Part shown: piece by piece, positions 28,357 through 36,032 of the stretch
Layout of the letters: each line of letters starts with the position of its first letter
Position numbering within the stretch: the first letter of the stretch is position 1
Assembly (NCBI RefSeq): GCF_002294995.1
Contig: NZ_NSGF01000005.1
Coordinates: 248,001-312,000 of the forward strand
Length of the DNA: 64,000 nucleotides
Origin: Mesorhizobium sp. WSM3860
GTDB taxonomy: Bacteria > Pseudomonadota > Alphaproteobacteria > Rhizobiales > Rhizobiaceae
Direction of reading: 5' to 3'
Position numbers and translations under genes: made by a program
Notes under the pieces: generated by a model
What the model was told of the DNA's origin: nothing
What the model saw: the letters and a program-made list of their open reading frames with translations, nothing else
Database searches by the model: none

Positions 28357-28368
28357 TGGACGGCTCTC
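28357..28368 (+). repeat. Left subterminal inverted repeat of the IS1111-type element
   Basis: GGACGGCTCTCC, exact reverse complement of 29685-29696, 49 bases before the transposase ATG. Confidence 0.8.
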
Positions 28369-28417
28369 CTCCCGCCCAGCGGTATGATCGTGGGGCCAGA
28401 ACTGGAGGAGATCTACG

Positions 28418-29440
28418 ATGGGCAACGTTACGACGATTGGTCTGGATATTGCGAAGTCAGTGTTTCAAGTTCACGGTGTGGACGCGTCGAGTGAGGTTGT
28501 CGTTCGCAGGAAGCTGACGCGCGGGCGCGTGCTGGCATTCTTCGAGAGCCTGCCACGTTGCTTGGTCGGAATCGAAGCCTGCAGCTCCTCGCACTATTGG
28601 GCGAGAGAACTGATTGCACGTGGCCATGATGTGCGGCTGCTGCCGGCACAGTATGTGAAGCCTTATCTGAAGCGGCAGAAGAATGATGCTGCAGATGCAG
28701 AGGCGATCTGCGAGGCAGTCACCCGGCCGACCATGCGCTTCGTGCCAGTGAAATCACCCGAGCAGCAAAGTGTGATGATGCTTCACCGGGTTCGATTGAT
28801 GCTCAACCGCCAGCGGACACAGATATCGAACGCGTTGCGAGCGCACCTATCCGAGTTCGGAGTCGTGGCGCCGATCGGGCGCAATAGGATCGAACAACTG
28901 CTCGTGGTCGTCAACGACGAGAACGACATCAGGATACCAGCTGACGCGCGGCTATGCCTGCGCATGCTCGAGGCACAGCTCAGGGTCGTGAAGAAGCAGA
29001 TCCTTGAAAACGATCGTAGGGTTCGAGCGAGTGCGCGTGAGACCGAGGTCGGCCGCAGGTTGATGGAAATCCCAGGCGTCGGCCCGCTGCTGGCGAGCGC
29101 ATTCGTAGCGACCGTCGCCGATGCGCATGCGTTCAAGTCGGGGCGCTGTCTATCGGCCTGGATCGGACTCGTGCCGAAACAGAACTCAAGCGGGGGCAAG
29201 GAGAGGCTCGGCAGCATCTCCAAGGCCGGCAATCGCTACCTGCGGCAGTTGCTCGTGGTCGGCGCGATGGCGGTCATCCGCTACGCCGAACGGAACGGGA
29301 CGCGGAGGCCATGGCTCGTGCAGTTGATGGCGCGGCGAACAGCCAAGGTTGCGGCGGTTGCGTTGGCCAACAAGACCGCCCGGATGGTTTGGGCATTGAT
29401 GACAAACGGCGAGCGCTACAGGGAGCCGGTCATAAACTGA
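28418..29440 (+). CDS. IS110-family (IS1111 type) transposase/recombinase
   Basis: 340 residues, normal length and apparently intact. The N-terminal RuvC-like DEDD domain shows D in GLDIAKSVFQVHG, E in GIEACSSSHYW and the pair in KNDAADAEA. The C-terminal Tnp20 domain shows IPGVGPLLASAF and the catalytic serine region NSSGGKERLGSISKAGN. Family members are RNA-guided recombinases that cut and join through serine with help of a structured noncoding RNA from the element's own end. ATG follows GGAGGAG by 7 nt. No disruption was seen, so the element may be active. Confidence 0.93.
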   Translation: MGNVTTIGLDIAKSVFQVHGVDASSEVVVRRKLTRGRVLAFFESLPRCLVGIEACSSSHYWARELIARGHDVRLLPAQYVKPYLKRQKNDAADAEAICEAVTRPTMRFVPVKSPEQQSVMMLHRVRLMLNRQRTQISNALRAHLSEFGVVAPIGRNRIEQLLVVVNDENDIRIPADARLCLRMLEAQLRVVKKQILENDRRVRASARETEVGRRLMEIPGVGPLLASAFVATVADAHAFKSGRCLSAWIGLVPKQNSSGGKERLGSISKAGNRYLRQLLVVGAMAVIRYAERNGTRRPWLVQLMARRTAKVAAVALANKTARMVWALMTNGERYREPVIN

Positions 29441-29684
29441 GACCAGGCGAGCGATCGCCGACGAAGTTGGAAAGGGCGGACAGGAGCTAATGCACAAAGC
29501 CGGTTGAAACCGCCGGATAGGAAAACCCACTGGGGCCGTGCACTTCAAGTGCGAGCTTTCGATCGGGACCTGAGCCGCGCGAATGGCATTATGGCCAGCG
29601 GCGCATGAATGCCGCACCTTCAGGTCGGATACATGGCCGCACCAACCAGCAACCACAGAATGCTCCAAAGATCCCCTTGCCAAC
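29441..29684 (+). ncRNA. Candidate bridge/seek RNA region in the 3' end of the IS1111-type element
   Basis: This 244-base noncoding end lies between the transposase stop and the right repeat. In IS1111-type elements the guide RNA is encoded at the 3' end. Hairpins seen here: CGGTT/AACCG (near 29500), CACTT/AAGTG (near 29540) and GGCATT 29585-29590 paired with AATGCC 29608-29613 around a 17-base loop, as expected for internal-loop guide structures. The exact RNA ends and guide loops were not determined. Confidence 0.5.
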
Positions 29685-29696
29685 GGAGAGCCGTCC
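29685..29696 (-). repeat. Right subterminal inverted repeat of the IS1111-type element
   Basis: GGAGAGCCGTCC, reverse complement of 28357-28368. Confidence 0.8.
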
Positions 29697-30334
29697 ATAC
29701 ACGGCCCCAAATTGGACATCCGGCGGTGCACCAAGGAGCGGCAGCTACCGCGCCAGTACGCCGCCCGGTCAGGGAGGGCTTGGGCGCTATCTGCCAGACA
29801 CCAGCAGGTTCGCCTGAGAATTGGGTTCGAGCGAATCAGCGGCGGAACCATACGGGACGATACGGGAAAGATCTCGATTTGCGCTCACGAAAAGATTAAC
29901 AAAATCAAAGGTTTGAGGTCGTCCTCCGGGCCCACCAAATCCATCGCAACGACCCGGCCTATCGATCGTCGGGACGTTGCAAAATAGCCATACGCAGGGT
30001 GGGAAAGCCTGAATCAACCAAGAAGCACGGAGCCGCCTCGACGTTGCGCGGTGGATTGTCGATGCCTTAGGCCTAAGCAGCGGCAATCGCCAACTGCGAG
30101 TGTGCTACAATCTGTGACACCTATTGTGATACAAATAGGACGCCGAAAAGGAAAAACTGAAGTAAAAACAATGGTATAGGCAACTACCCGATCCCAGCCA
30201 ACGGTACCACCGGCTTCAGGGTCGAAAAATACCATTAAATTAAGGATTTGGCGTTTGGCTGCAGACACGGCCGGACGCCGTCGAGCACTCGCCGCCTAGT
30301 CTCAGGCGGGTGCGGCTGCGAAGAAGATCCCTGC
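29697..30334. other. Gene-free stretch between the IS element and the secretion module
   Basis: About 640 bases. Several overlapping short ORFs on both strands have no family resemblance or ribosome sites. The part at 30110-30260 is AT-rich for this genome. It marks the probable right edge of the accessory island; no integrase or clear attachment site was found. Confidence 0.5.
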
Positions 30335-31954
30335 CTAGGTGCCGACGAGCTCAAGCGGCAGGCTTGCCTTCGTAGGCTCCAGTTTGATGTAGCAAGGGTT
30401 CGCATCGTCCTTCAGCTTCTGCAATTGCAGGCGTGTCTTGGCGCGAAGGACGGGGTCGATAGGTTTGTCGACTGTCTCCTGCACCGCGCTCAGGATCTTC
30501 GCCGCCTCCTCGATCTGCCGGAGCTGCGCCAGGCAGCGGCCTAGACCATACTGCGCGCCGGGCAGGTCGGGATTGAGCTCGAGCACCTTGCGGAAGGCGT
30601 CGGCGGCGTCCGCATGCCGGCTGAGCAGCTGAAGTTCGATGGCAAGCCTTGACCAAGCCTTGACCGATTTCGGTGTGATCTCCACGAGCGATCCGAAAGT
30701 ATCGGCCGCCGACCAGTGGTCGCCTTTCGCGGCGAGCAACTGGCCCAATCCGTAAAGCGTGCGCGGATGGCGAGGGTTGACTTCCAATATCTGGCGGTAG
30801 CCATTTTCGGCGTTGGCAACGTTGCCTGCTTCGTGGAATTTGGTCGCCTGCTCCAGCACGCTTCCGACGGACCTCTCGTCGATCCGGTCGCCGAGATTGC
30901 GGCCGGTCCTGGTCTTGACCAGGACGCAATGGATGGTGGTCTCCTCCACGCCGTAGGAATACTTGTACGGCTCGTTGCCGCGCAGGAAGTCATAGCTGCG
31001 GAAGCCCTGCTCGATCGCATGGCGAATGCAATAGCCATGCAGCACGAGCCCGGACGGGATGTCGTTGGCGGTCTCGTCGCGTCCCGCGAGATGGAACAGC
31101 ATCGTCTTTTTAACTCGGTCGACCAGGAATGCCAGGCCCCCGAGCGGCTTGTCGCCCTGCCACAGGATCGGCAGGAACAGCGTCCCGCTTTCAAAGGCGT
31201 CCTTGAACAGGATCCGGTTGGACCTGATTAGGCCGGGCAGGAGGTTGCCCTTCCGCGGCGCCCATTTGATCCGCCACATTTCGAGGATGATGCCGATGTC
31301 GCGATCTATCGTGGAGGCGTCGGCATGGGTGATGCGGAACTCGCCGGATCCATCGAGCTTGCGCAGGAAACGTCTAATCTTCTGGCGCGTGTTCGAGCTG
31401 GTCTTTTGTTCGAGATAGCTGTCCCAATCGCCTGGCAGTGCGGCGGCCGGGCAGATGCAATTGTCGACATTGTCGGTTTTGTTGACGCGCGGCATCTTGT
31501 GGGCCGTCAGCCGCTTGTCGGCGAGGTTGTCGATGAGCAGGCGCCGTCGCTTCTCCGACATGCGCAGATTTTCGAGATGCAGCTTGGCCCAGTTCATCTT
31601 CAGAAGATGCCTGGCAAGAGCCGGGATCGCGCGCTCGGCAAAGCCCGGGGCGCACAGGATGCCGGCATAGTCGGCCGCATAGTTGCCGGCCATGTTGATC
31701 TCGTTGTGGGAGACACCGGTTTTCTTGTTCAGCCTGGTGCGCAGCCGCAGAGGCAATAGGGCGACATAGGGAGAGCCTGGCGGCCCCGAGCGTGCCGCCA
31801 AGACGGACCAGGCGTCTTCATAGCGTCGCATATAGGACGACAGGAACGTCCAGGAGAGGAAGAACTGCCCTTCGGGATCCTTTTGGTAGAGATCATCCCA
31901 GTTCTCTCTGAGCCGGTTCAGTTCCTCCCTTTTCGTGATGACGTCGATCTGCAT
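30335..31954 (-). CDS. FemAB/CelD-like GNAT acyltransferase with C-terminal TPRs
   Basis: 539 residues. The first 350 form a BcsL/CelD-type Acetyltransf_6 GNAT: MQIDVITKREELNRLRENWD, QFFLSWTF, WAKLHLENLRMS, and FLPILWQGDKPLGGLAFL through LHGYCIRHAIEQGFRSYDFLRGNEPYKY. The last 170 residues hold TPR units (AGNVANAENGYRQILEVNP, HADAADAFRKVLELNPDLPG). The enzyme probably transfers an acyl group to an amine; the substrate is unknown. It sits 33 bases behind the secretion adaptor on the same strand, so a role in modifying the exported protein is plausible. A close paralogue with the same fusion lies at 42070-43692. Confidence 0.8.
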   Translation of the reverse strand: MQIDVITKREELNRLRENWDDLYQKDPEGQFFLSWTFLSSYMRRYEDAWSVLAARSGPPGSPYVALLPLRLRTRLNKKTGVSHNEINMAGNYAADYAGILCAPGFAERAIPALARHLLKMNWAKLHLENLRMSEKRRRLLIDNLADKRLTAHKMPRVNKTDNVDNCICPAAALPGDWDSYLEQKTSSNTRQKIRRFLRKLDGSGEFRITHADASTIDRDIGIILEMWRIKWAPRKGNLLPGLIRSNRILFKDAFESGTLFLPILWQGDKPLGGLAFLVDRVKKTMLFHLAGRDETANDIPSGLVLHGYCIRHAIEQGFRSYDFLRGNEPYKYSYGVEETTIHCVLVKTRTGRNLGDRIDERSVGSVLEQATKFHEAGNVANAENGYRQILEVNPRHPRTLYGLGQLLAAKGDHWSAADTFGSLVEITPKSVKAWSRLAIELQLLSRHADAADAFRKVLELNPDLPGAQYGLGRCLAQLRQIEEAAKILSAVQETVDKPIDPVLRAKTRLQLQKLKDDANPCYIKLEPTKASLPLELVGT

Positions 31955-31987
31955 GGCTCCCCCGAAATCGTTGCCTGTTCGTAGGTC

Positions 31988-33328
31988 TCACTGTTCCATG
32001 AAGGCTCTCGCCATGCTGTCGGCGATCGGCTTCGTCAGGTAGCTGAAGAATGTGCGCGACTCGGTCGCGACGAGGATCTCGGCGGGCATCCCCGGGGTCG
32101 GCGCAAAACCGTGCACCTTTGCCAGCTCGCTCGCCGGCACGCGCAAGCGCGCCAGATAGACTTCCTTGGGCGTGGGGCCGCTCATCTCCGGCAACGCATC
32201 TGCCGAGACATAGTAGACTTCGCCCTCCAGAACCGGCGTCGTGCGGCGATTGAGCGCGATCAGCCGGATCGAGGCTTTCTGTCCGACCTTGATGTTGTCG
32301 ATGTCGGTGCGGGGCACCTGGGCCTCGATGACGAGAGGCACATCCGAGGGCAGGATCTCGAGGATCGCCTTGCCGCTCTCGATGACGCCGCCGGCGGTGT
32401 GGTAATACATGCGTATGATTGTGCCGGGCTCGGGAGCCTTGATGGTCACGCGGCGAAGCACGTTCTCCGCCTCGCGCGACTGTTCGCGCACGGCGTCCAG
32501 TTCGGCCTCCAGGCTTTGCAGTTCCTGGAGCGCCGCCTGGCGATAGGTATCCTTGGTCTGCGTGATCTGCTGCTCGAACCTGACGATCTGTTCGCGGTTC
32601 TCGGCGACTTCCGCCACCATCTTGCCGATCTGGCCTTCGGCGTCGGCCATCGCGCGCTGGATCGCCTTCACCTCGGTGCCGCGGATCAGGCCCTGGTCGA
32701 GAAGCTTTTGCTTGCCCTGATATTCCTCCTTGAGAAATTGCAGTTGCCGGCGCACCGACAAGATCTGCTCCTCGATCCCTTCGTTGCGGAATTCCATTGC
32801 CTTCTTGTTCTGGTCGAACAGCGCTATGTCGCTGTCGCGCTTTCGTTCCGCGGCCTCGAAGTTGACCTGCTGGCTTGCCATGATCGGGGAGACCTCCGGA
32901 TCGTACCGGTTGTCGAGGATGATCGCGGGGAACCGGATCTTGCCGCTGCCCTGCACCTCGGCATTCAGCCGGGCCGCGATCGCTTCGAGCCGCGCCTTGC
33001 GCAGGAACAATTGCCGTTCGTTGGTTTGCGCGGCGGTCTCGTCGAGCTTTATCAATGGCTGGTCGAGGCTGACATGGTCGCCTTCATTGACGAGGATTTC
33101 CTTGATGATGCCGCCTTCGAGATGCTGGACGATCTTGTTTTGCCCGGTCGCGACGAAGCTGCCCTGGGCGATGATGGCGGACGCGAGCGGCGCCGTGAAA
33201 GCCCAGGTGCCGAAGCCGCCGAAGGCCACCGTGATCAACAGCGCGCCAAATGCGGTCTGCTTCCAGATCGAGCGCGGCACCTCGGAATACCACTCTATGT
33301 CGTGAACTTTTGCGATGTCGGTCGTCAT
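31988..33328 (-). CDS. Type I secretion periplasmic adaptor (HlyD/PrsE family)
   Basis: 446 residues. A single membrane span lies at about 28-50, then an EGGIIKEILVNEGDHV biotinyl-lipoyl half-motif, a long coiled coil (about 120-290, rich in Gln/Glu/Ala), the second lipoyl half (IKAPEPGTIIRMYYHTAGGV) and a beta-barrel end (VLEGEVYYVSADALPE). HlyD proteins bridge the inner-membrane ABC transporter and an outer-membrane TolC-type channel. It follows the ATPase gene by 13 bases. No TolC-like gene is in the window, so a housekeeping channel must be used. Confidence 0.92.
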   Translation of the reverse strand: MTTDIAKVHDIEWYSEVPRSIWKQTAFGALLITVAFGGFGTWAFTAPLASAIIAQGSFVATGQNKIVQHLEGGIIKEILVNEGDHVSLDQPLIKLDETAAQTNERQLFLRKARLEAIAARLNAEVQGSGKIRFPAIILDNRYDPEVSPIMASQQVNFEAAERKRDSDIALFDQNKKAMEFRNEGIEEQILSVRRQLQFLKEEYQGKQKLLDQGLIRGTEVKAIQRAMADAEGQIGKMVAEVAENREQIVRFEQQITQTKDTYRQAALQELQSLEAELDAVREQSREAENVLRRVTIKAPEPGTIIRMYYHTAGGVIESGKAILEILPSDVPLVIEAQVPRTDIDNIKVGQKASIRLIALNRRTTPVLEGEVYYVSADALPEMSGPTPKEVYLARLRVPASELAKVHGFAPTPGMPAEILVATESRTFFSYLTKPIADSMARAFMEQ

Positions 33329-33341
33329 CTTGCCGGTCCCG

Positions 33342-36032
33342 CTATTGGATCTGATGGCCGAACGAGCCGCCTTCGATGCTCAAGCCCCGGTTCGCAAGGG
33401 CCTGCAGCACTTCCTGTCGCATGCCGAACAGGGCGACGGTGCCGTTGACGAGCAGCAGTATCTTGTCGACGCTCTTCAGCAGCGACGGCCGCTGGGTGAT
33501 GGTGATCACCGTGATCTTGTTTTCCTTGGCGTGCTGGAGGGCTCGTTCCAGTGCCGCGTCTCCGGCCGAATCCAGGTTCGAATTCGGCTCATCGAGCACG
33601 ACCAGGCGGGGATTGCCGAAGAAGGCGCGCGCAAGCGCGACACGCTGCTTCTGCCCGCCGGAAAGCGGCGCTCCGTCGGCGGCGACGAAGGTCTCGTAGC
33701 CGTGGGGCAAGGTCGAGATCATCTCATGAACGTCGGCCAGCGCCGCCGCTTGGTAGATCTCGGCGTCGGTCGCATCCCCACGCATACGGGCGATGTTGGC
33801 CTTGATCGACGCCGGGAACAGCTGAACATCCTGGGGCAGATAGCCGATATTCTCGCCGAACTGGCGTGGATCCCAGTTGCGAAGATCCATCAGATCCAGC
33901 CGCACGTTGCCTGACGTCGGCAGGATCGACCCGACCAGCATCTTGCCCAAGGTCGTCTTGCCGGCGCCAGAATTGCCGATGATGGCAAGCGAATCGCCCG
34001 GCGAGAGCGCGAACGAGATGCCGTTCAGCACAACCCGCTTCGTTCCCTGCGGCACGAACAGGAGCCGTTCGACGTCGAGACGGCCCTCGGGACGCGGCAG
34101 GTTCAGCCGCTCGAAATTGAGCGGCGACGACTGCAGAAGCGAGGCGATCCGGCCATAGGCGGCGCGGGCATGCACGACGTGGTTCCAGCCCTCGATGGCG
34201 CCTTCGATCGGGCCGAGCGCCCGGCCGGCGATGATCGATGCGGCGATGACCATGCCGCCGGTGAGATGGCCTGCGATCGCCAGATGAGCGCCCCAGCCGA
34301 GCATCGTCACCTGGGTGAGCAGCCGAACGGCCTTCGACAGCGACGCAAAGACGATGTTGCGGTCCTGCGCGATCACCTGCGCCCGGAGCGAGTTCGCGGT
34401 GTCCTTGCCCCAGATCTTCACGGCCTCGGGAATCATGGCGAGCGCGTTGATGATCTGGGAGTTGCGCGACATCGAATCGAGATGGATGTTGGCCTTGCTC
34501 TGGTGCGCGTTCGCTTCGCCGAAGGTCGCGGCCGTCGCACGCTGGTTGAGAAGCGTGATGATCAACAGCAGCGCCGCCGAGGTCATGACGATGAAGCCCT
34601 GATGCGGGTGGATGAGGAACACCACCAGCACCATCAACGGAGCCATCGGCGCGTCGAGGAACGACAGCAGCGTGCCGGACGTCAGGAAGGTTCTCAGTTG
34701 CTGCAGGTCGCCCAGGACCTGGTACTCTTTGCCGTTGCTGTGAAGCGAGGCCCTTGCCGCCGCGCTGAGGATCGGCGCGCCCAATTGGGCCGCCACCTCG
34801 ACGGCCGTGCGCATCAGGACGAATCGGCGAAGCGCATCGAACATCGCCTGCAGCAGCACCGCGCCGACGATCACCACCGTCAGCATCACCAGTGTGTCGG
34901 GAGAACGGCTGGTGAGAACGCGATCCGAGATCTGGAACAGATAGATCGGAATCGCCAGGACCAGTATGTTGCAGGCGACTGTGAACAGCATGACGATCAG
35001 CAGGTTTTTCTTGACCGCGCTCAACCCGGCCCTGAGCGAGGCGCCGAAATCGACCGGGCCGAGGCGCTTGTGGAAGGCGCCGCCACCGCCGCCTCCGCCG
35101 CCGCGCCGGCCGTTCTGGTCTCCGCCGTCGGGAGGCGATCCGCCTTGACGCGGCTCCCTGGTCTTTATGGGGCCGGTATCGCCCTCAATGACGATCATGC
35201 CCGGCGCTTTTTTGGGAACGTCCTTCATCTCGGATACGGAAGGCTTGCCGTCCGGCGCCGCCTTGCCCAGCGGCGCCGCAGGCCGCAGCGGCGCGGGCTC
35301 GTGCTTTGCCGCCGCCACCGCTGCAGGGCTGTCTTGCTTCTCGACCGGTGACGTCGCTTTCGGACCGGGTCCGGCGGGCCGCTGCATCGTCGGTTCCGGC
35401 CTTGCCGCAGCCGGCGCAACCCTGTGCTTTTCATCCGTGAGCGCCGCCGTCGCCGCCGGCATCGCCCGCGTCGATCCGGCGTGGGGCCCTGGCGCCGCCG
35501 GGGCACGAGCGGCTGCTGCAGGCGCGTCCTGGGCGCCGGCCGTGGCTTGCGCGGCCGCGGCTGAACCTGCCGCGCCCCCGGTTGGCTTCGGCTGGCCGCC
35601 GCTCTGTACCGGCACAGGCCGAAGGGGCGGGACGGAATATGCAGGTGCTCCTGCTGATGGCGCCGGCTTGGCCTGGAAGCCGGGAGCGGCCGGTTGGGCC
35701 CGCTCCGCGGTAGACCCGCCTCCAGAGTGAACGACCTCGGCCGTCTGACTGCGGGACTGGGGCGCGATGCGATCCTGTCCGGCTTCCGTTTCCGGATGGC
35801 CCGCGACCTCGTGCAACCGGCCAACGACGTTGTCGATTTCCTTCATGGTGCGGTCGATGGCCCGCTCGTGCCGGCTCAACGCATCTGACAGCGTCTTGCG
35901 CGGGGTCTCGGAACTCGGCTCCGGCGATGCCTGCTCATGCTCCTGCAGGGCGGCGTCCAGATCCTCGGCAAAAGTTTCCCAGGACAGGTCTCGTTCGTCA
36001 TCGGTCACGATATCCCCCGGATCTCGGATCAA
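33342..36032 (-). CDS. Type I secretion ABC permease/ATPase (PrsD type) with long Pro/Ala-rich N-terminus
   Basis: 896 residues, about 300 longer than the usual PrsD/AprD proteins. Residues 1-325 are a low-complexity cytoplasmic extension: an acidic start (DDERDLSWETFAEDLDAAL), then Pro/Ala/Gly-rich sequence ending in a poly-Gly run. The membrane domain follows (about 338-610, starting LLIVMLFTVACNILVLAIPI), then the nucleotide-binding domain with Walker A GNSGAGKTTLGK (near 682), signature LSGGQKQRVALARAF (near 789) and LVVLDEPNSNLD. The TTG start overlaps the upstream stop by four bases (TTGA). The extension may select or hold the substrate. Confidence 0.92.
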   Translation of the reverse strand: MIRDPGDIVTDDERDLSWETFAEDLDAALQEHEQASPEPSSETPRKTLSDALSRHERAIDRTMKEIDNVVGRLHEVAGHPETEAGQDRIAPQSRSQTAEVVHSGGGSTAERAQPAAPGFQAKPAPSAGAPAYSVPPLRPVPVQSGGQPKPTGGAAGSAAAAQATAGAQDAPAAAARAPAAPGPHAGSTRAMPAATAALTDEKHRVAPAAARPEPTMQRPAGPGPKATSPVEKQDSPAAVAAAKHEPAPLRPAAPLGKAAPDGKPSVSEMKDVPKKAPGMIVIEGDTGPIKTREPRQGGSPPDGGDQNGRRGGGGGGGGAFHKRLGPVDFGASLRAGLSAVKKNLLIVMLFTVACNILVLAIPIYLFQISDRVLTSRSPDTLVMLTVVIVGAVLLQAMFDALRRFVLMRTAVEVAAQLGAPILSAAARASLHSNGKEYQVLGDLQQLRTFLTSGTLLSFLDAPMAPLMVLVVFLIHPHQGFIVMTSAALLLIITLLNQRATAATFGEANAHQSKANIHLDSMSRNSQIINALAMIPEAVKIWGKDTANSLRAQVIAQDRNIVFASLSKAVRLLTQVTMLGWGAHLAIAGHLTGGMVIAASIIAGRALGPIEGAIEGWNHVVHARAAYGRIASLLQSSPLNFERLNLPRPEGRLDVERLLFVPQGTKRVVLNGISFALSPGDSLAIIGNSGAGKTTLGKMLVGSILPTSGNVRLDLMDLRNWDPRQFGENIGYLPQDVQLFPASIKANIARMRGDATDAEIYQAAALADVHEMISTLPHGYETFVAADGAPLSGGQKQRVALARAFFGNPRLVVLDEPNSNLDSAGDAALERALQHAKENKITVITITQRPSLLKSVDKILLLVNGTVALFGMRQEVLQALANRGLSIEGGSFGHQIQ

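Larger units (their letters stand above)
28357..29696 (+). mobile_element. IS110-family element, IS1111 type
   Basis: Bounded here by 12-bp subterminal inverted repeats; the true ends should lie a few bases further out. It contains one transposase gene (28418-29440), a short 5' end (49 bases between the repeat and the ATG) and a long 3' noncoding end (244 bases). This asymmetry and the subterminal repeats are the marks of the IS1111 subgroup. No target duplication is expected for the family and none was seen. Confidence 0.8.

Noticed and set aside
29905..29937. tRNA 3'-end-like sequence ending CCGGGCCCACCA, a possible island attachment site
   Set aside because: Working back from CCA, the T-loop and stem do not fit a tRNA and no matching 5' half is present.
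34170..35351. 393-residue plus-strand open frame
   Set aside because: Antisense to the exporter ATPase, with runs of Arg/His/Gln typical of shadow frames.
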